Assembly (NCBI GenBank): GCA_003233545.1
Contig: QILZ01000400.1
Location: 1 to 5,657 of the forward strand
Reading direction: 5' to 3'
DNA: 5,657 nt
Source: Spirochaetales bacterium
Lineage (GTDB): Bacteria > Spirochaetota > Spirochaetia > SZUA-6
The translations under genes and the position numbers were made by a program. The notes beneath the pieces are model-generated. The model was not told where the DNA came from. It saw only the letters and a program-made list of their open reading frames with translations, and did no database searches. Each line of letters starts with the position of its first letter. Position 1 is the stretch's first letter. Shown one piece after another: positions 4,188 through 5,657 of the stretch.

Positions 4188-5657
4188 GGATATCCTTGCA
4201 CTTACATTATATTTTGGTTTCCCTGTTTTTATCCGGAGTTATCTTAAGAGCGATATATCTCTGCTGTTTTTAATAAGTCTCATTTTTATACGTTCTGCAT
4301 CGATTATTTTGTACCTGGGATATCCCTCCAAATATTTAAGTTTTAAGTTCAAAAGAATTTTTAAGATAATTTTCTTTTTAAGCGGATTATTCTTTGCGGT
4401 TGTTATCCTTGCAGGCCTGCTCATAACTCCATTTTCCGCCTATAAGATATGGTTCGAAGCCGCAGCACGCAATTTACAGCACGGCGTTGTCTCCAATCTT
4501 TTTGTGCTTATCCCGGCTTTTCTTATTTCAGGGATTGATTTTTATACAGCTGGAATTTTTCTGCCTTTTATTCTCCTCGGTATTATTCTCAGCGGACTGG
4601 CCATGCTGGTTTTTCAGACTCCTGATTTGTACCTGCTCTTTCTTGGTTCTACAGGTGTATTCTTTATCTACAGGGCAGTACGGTTTTCCGAAAGAGGGAA
4701 AAGGTTTAATAGACTGATGCTCTATGTCCTCTTTGCCGGTTTTACAGCACTGGTAGCATTCGGCACATCACTTACATACAGCCCAAAGGGGAGCGAACTT
4801 GTAGATACTAAACTTCAACCCGGCCTGCGGAAGGCCGTTGTAGCACTGTTTCCCCGGTTCCCCCTTCTCTACGGAATGCCCGGGTACGGCTACTCCTTTA
4901 ACGAGAAGAGGCTCGGAGGCACACCTGTGCTGGCATCCGCTCCCATTTTTAAGTTGAATGTTGTATCGGCAGATAGAAAGAACAGCGGCAGGCCGATATA
5001 TTTAAGAACAGCTGTATTTAATGATTATACCGGAAAGGAGTGGAGAAATACCTTAGAAGATACTCATAAAAAGTTTAACTGGAAGCTTACGGATATTTCT
5101 CATGCTTCATTAAAAATCAAACTGCTTCTTGAATATTACTACCTTCTGCCGCATACGCTGGAAACGCGTGGTATTGCGGTGGAAAGGGCGGATAAAAGTA
5201 AAAAGAATGATGCACTGCAGCTTACCGGTTCTATGGATACCGGATTTGTATTTAAAGAGCCTGTTAAAACAGGCGACATAATATATATAAAAGAATCCTC
5301 CGAACAGACAGCTAAACCGCAGTCATTACTAAAGCCTGAGCAGGTAAAGCGGTACCTGCAGGTTCCCGATGAGCTGCCCGAGGATGTTCGAAAGCTTGCG
5401 GAAAAACTCGGTGCTTCGGCCCGGAATACAAAGAGAAGGAACGTATCACAGGCTGCGATGAAAACGGTATCTCCGGCTGCGATGAAATCAGCCGTACTGG
5501 ATTCGATAGAGAGCTATCTATCCTCTAACTATACCTACAGTCTTAAGGTTTCACCGCCTGGAAAAGGTGAGGATTTTATATCTGATTTTCTCTTTTCGAA
5601 AAAAACAGGCTACTGCGTTCACTTTGCCTCTGCTTTTGTACTTCTTGCAAGGCTCAA
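4180..5657 (+). CDS. TgpA-like membrane protein with transglutaminase-like domain (3' end outside window)
   Basis: The frame is open for 492 codons to the right edge. The N-terminal 200 residues contain about six or seven hydrophobic membrane segments (roughly 5-19, 26-47, 61-83, 103-120, 122-145, 149-165, 179-198). An extra-membrane region of about 280 residues follows, probably outside the cytoplasm, and includes YLRTAVFNDYTGKEW (274-288), typical of the TgpA family before the catalytic domain. The transglutaminase-like core begins with DFLFSKKTGYCVHFASAFVL (469-488); Cys479 is the expected nucleophile. The catalytic His and Asp and any final membrane helix lie beyond the window. Position after MoxR and DUF58 is the standard arrangement for this family, which is implicated in cell-envelope function. 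The start ATG 4180 overlaps the DUF58 stop; TAA at 4171-4173 prevents extension. An eight-residue tandem duplication lies at 423-438. Confidence 0.9.
   Translation, partial: MFKDILALTLYFGFPVFIRSYLKSDISLLFLISLIFIRSASIILYLGYPSKYLSFKFKRIFKIIFFLSGLFFAVVILAGLLITPFSAYKIWFEAAARNLQHGVVSNLFVLIPAFLISGIDFYTAGIFLPFILLGIILSGLAMLVFQTPDLYLLFLGSTGVFFIYRAVRFSERGKRFNRLMLYVLFAGFTALVAFGTSLTYSPKGSELVDTKLQPGLRKAVVALFPRFPLLYGMPGYGYSFNEKRLGGTPVLASAPIFKLNVVSADRKNSGRPIYLRTAVFNDYTGKEWRNTLEDTHKKFNWKLTDISHASLKIKLLLEYYYLLPHTLETRGIAVERADKSKKNDALQLTGSMDTGFVFKEPVKTGDIIYIKESSEQTAKPQSLLKPEQVKRYLQVPDELPEDVRKLAEKLGASARNTKRRNVSQAAMKTVSPAAMKSAVLDSIESYLSSNYTYSLKVSPPGKGEDFISDFLFSKKTGYCVHFASAFVLLARL
5446..5493 (+). repeat. in-frame 24-bp tandem duplication
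   Basis: Units 5446-5469 and 5470-5493 share GGCTGCGATGAAA at the same offset and encode SQAAMKTV and SPAAMKSA (residues 423-430 and 431-438 of the transglutaminase-like protein). The duplication sits in the basic linker just before the helix leading to the catalytic core. It looks like slippage or local duplication followed by divergence, and should be tolerated in a flexible linker. Confidence 0.7.

Noticed and set aside
4487..4717. 76-codon plus-strand frame inside the transglutaminase gene
   Set aside because: It is a shifted reading of the membrane-segment region; the main frame is continuous and has matching family features.
1..5657. A novel defence or secretion system spanning the window
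   Set aside because: The left genes are ordinary toxin-antitoxin and XRE-ImmA modules in decay, and the right genes are a well-known envelope-associated operon. Nothing ties the two parts together except adjacency.

Overview
This window has two parts that differ in composition and coding quality. About the first 1.9 kb is visibly A+T-rich and gene-poor. It holds small accessory genes, several of them broken. From about 1993 to the right edge the G+C content rises and the genes are tightly packed. The organism cannot be named from this sequence. Shine-Dalgarno sites, canonical sigma-70-type promoters and the MoxR/DUF58/transglutaminase trio only say 'bacterium'. A spirochaete or a low-to-medium-GC anaerobe would fit, but that is a weak guess.

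Left part: 3-134 is the C-terminal end of an unrecognised reading frame. Positions 253-728 form a complete type II toxin-antitoxin operon with a near-consensus promoter, a 58-residue antitoxin and an overlapping RelE/ParE-family toxin that starts at TTG. The toxin is short because a conserved central segment appears to be missing. The operon ends in a perfect 18-bp inverted repeat that overlaps the toxin stop codon. A stretch of about 480 bp follows with no convincing gene. Next comes an XRE-family regulator (1269-1664) with a strong promoter whose -10 box lies inside a palindrome, a likely self-repression operator. Its overlapping partner is the remnant of an ImmA/IrrE-type metallopeptidase with an internal deletion, a frame change and a truncated end. 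In both pairs the regulatory or antitoxin gene looks intact and the effector carries a lesion, as expected of a decaying accessory island.

Right part: a MoxR AAA+ ATPase (1993-2946), a membrane-anchored DUF58 protein (2973-4187) and a polytopic membrane protein with an outward-facing transglutaminase-like domain (4180 to beyond the window) form one operon. This is a widely conserved gene order. MoxR probably acts as a chaperone or remodelling ATPase, DUF58 as its membrane-linked partner, and the TgpA-like protein as a cell-envelope enzyme. A candidate promoter and a small hairpin precede moxR. A six-codon mini-ORF bridges the moxR-DUF58 gap, and the DUF58 and transglutaminase genes overlap by 8 nt, which suggests translational coupling.

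I see no CRISPR array, rRNA, tRNA or intact insertion sequence. The right-hand operon is a known type of system. The more unusual material is the lesion pattern in the left-hand accessory genes and the XRE operator.
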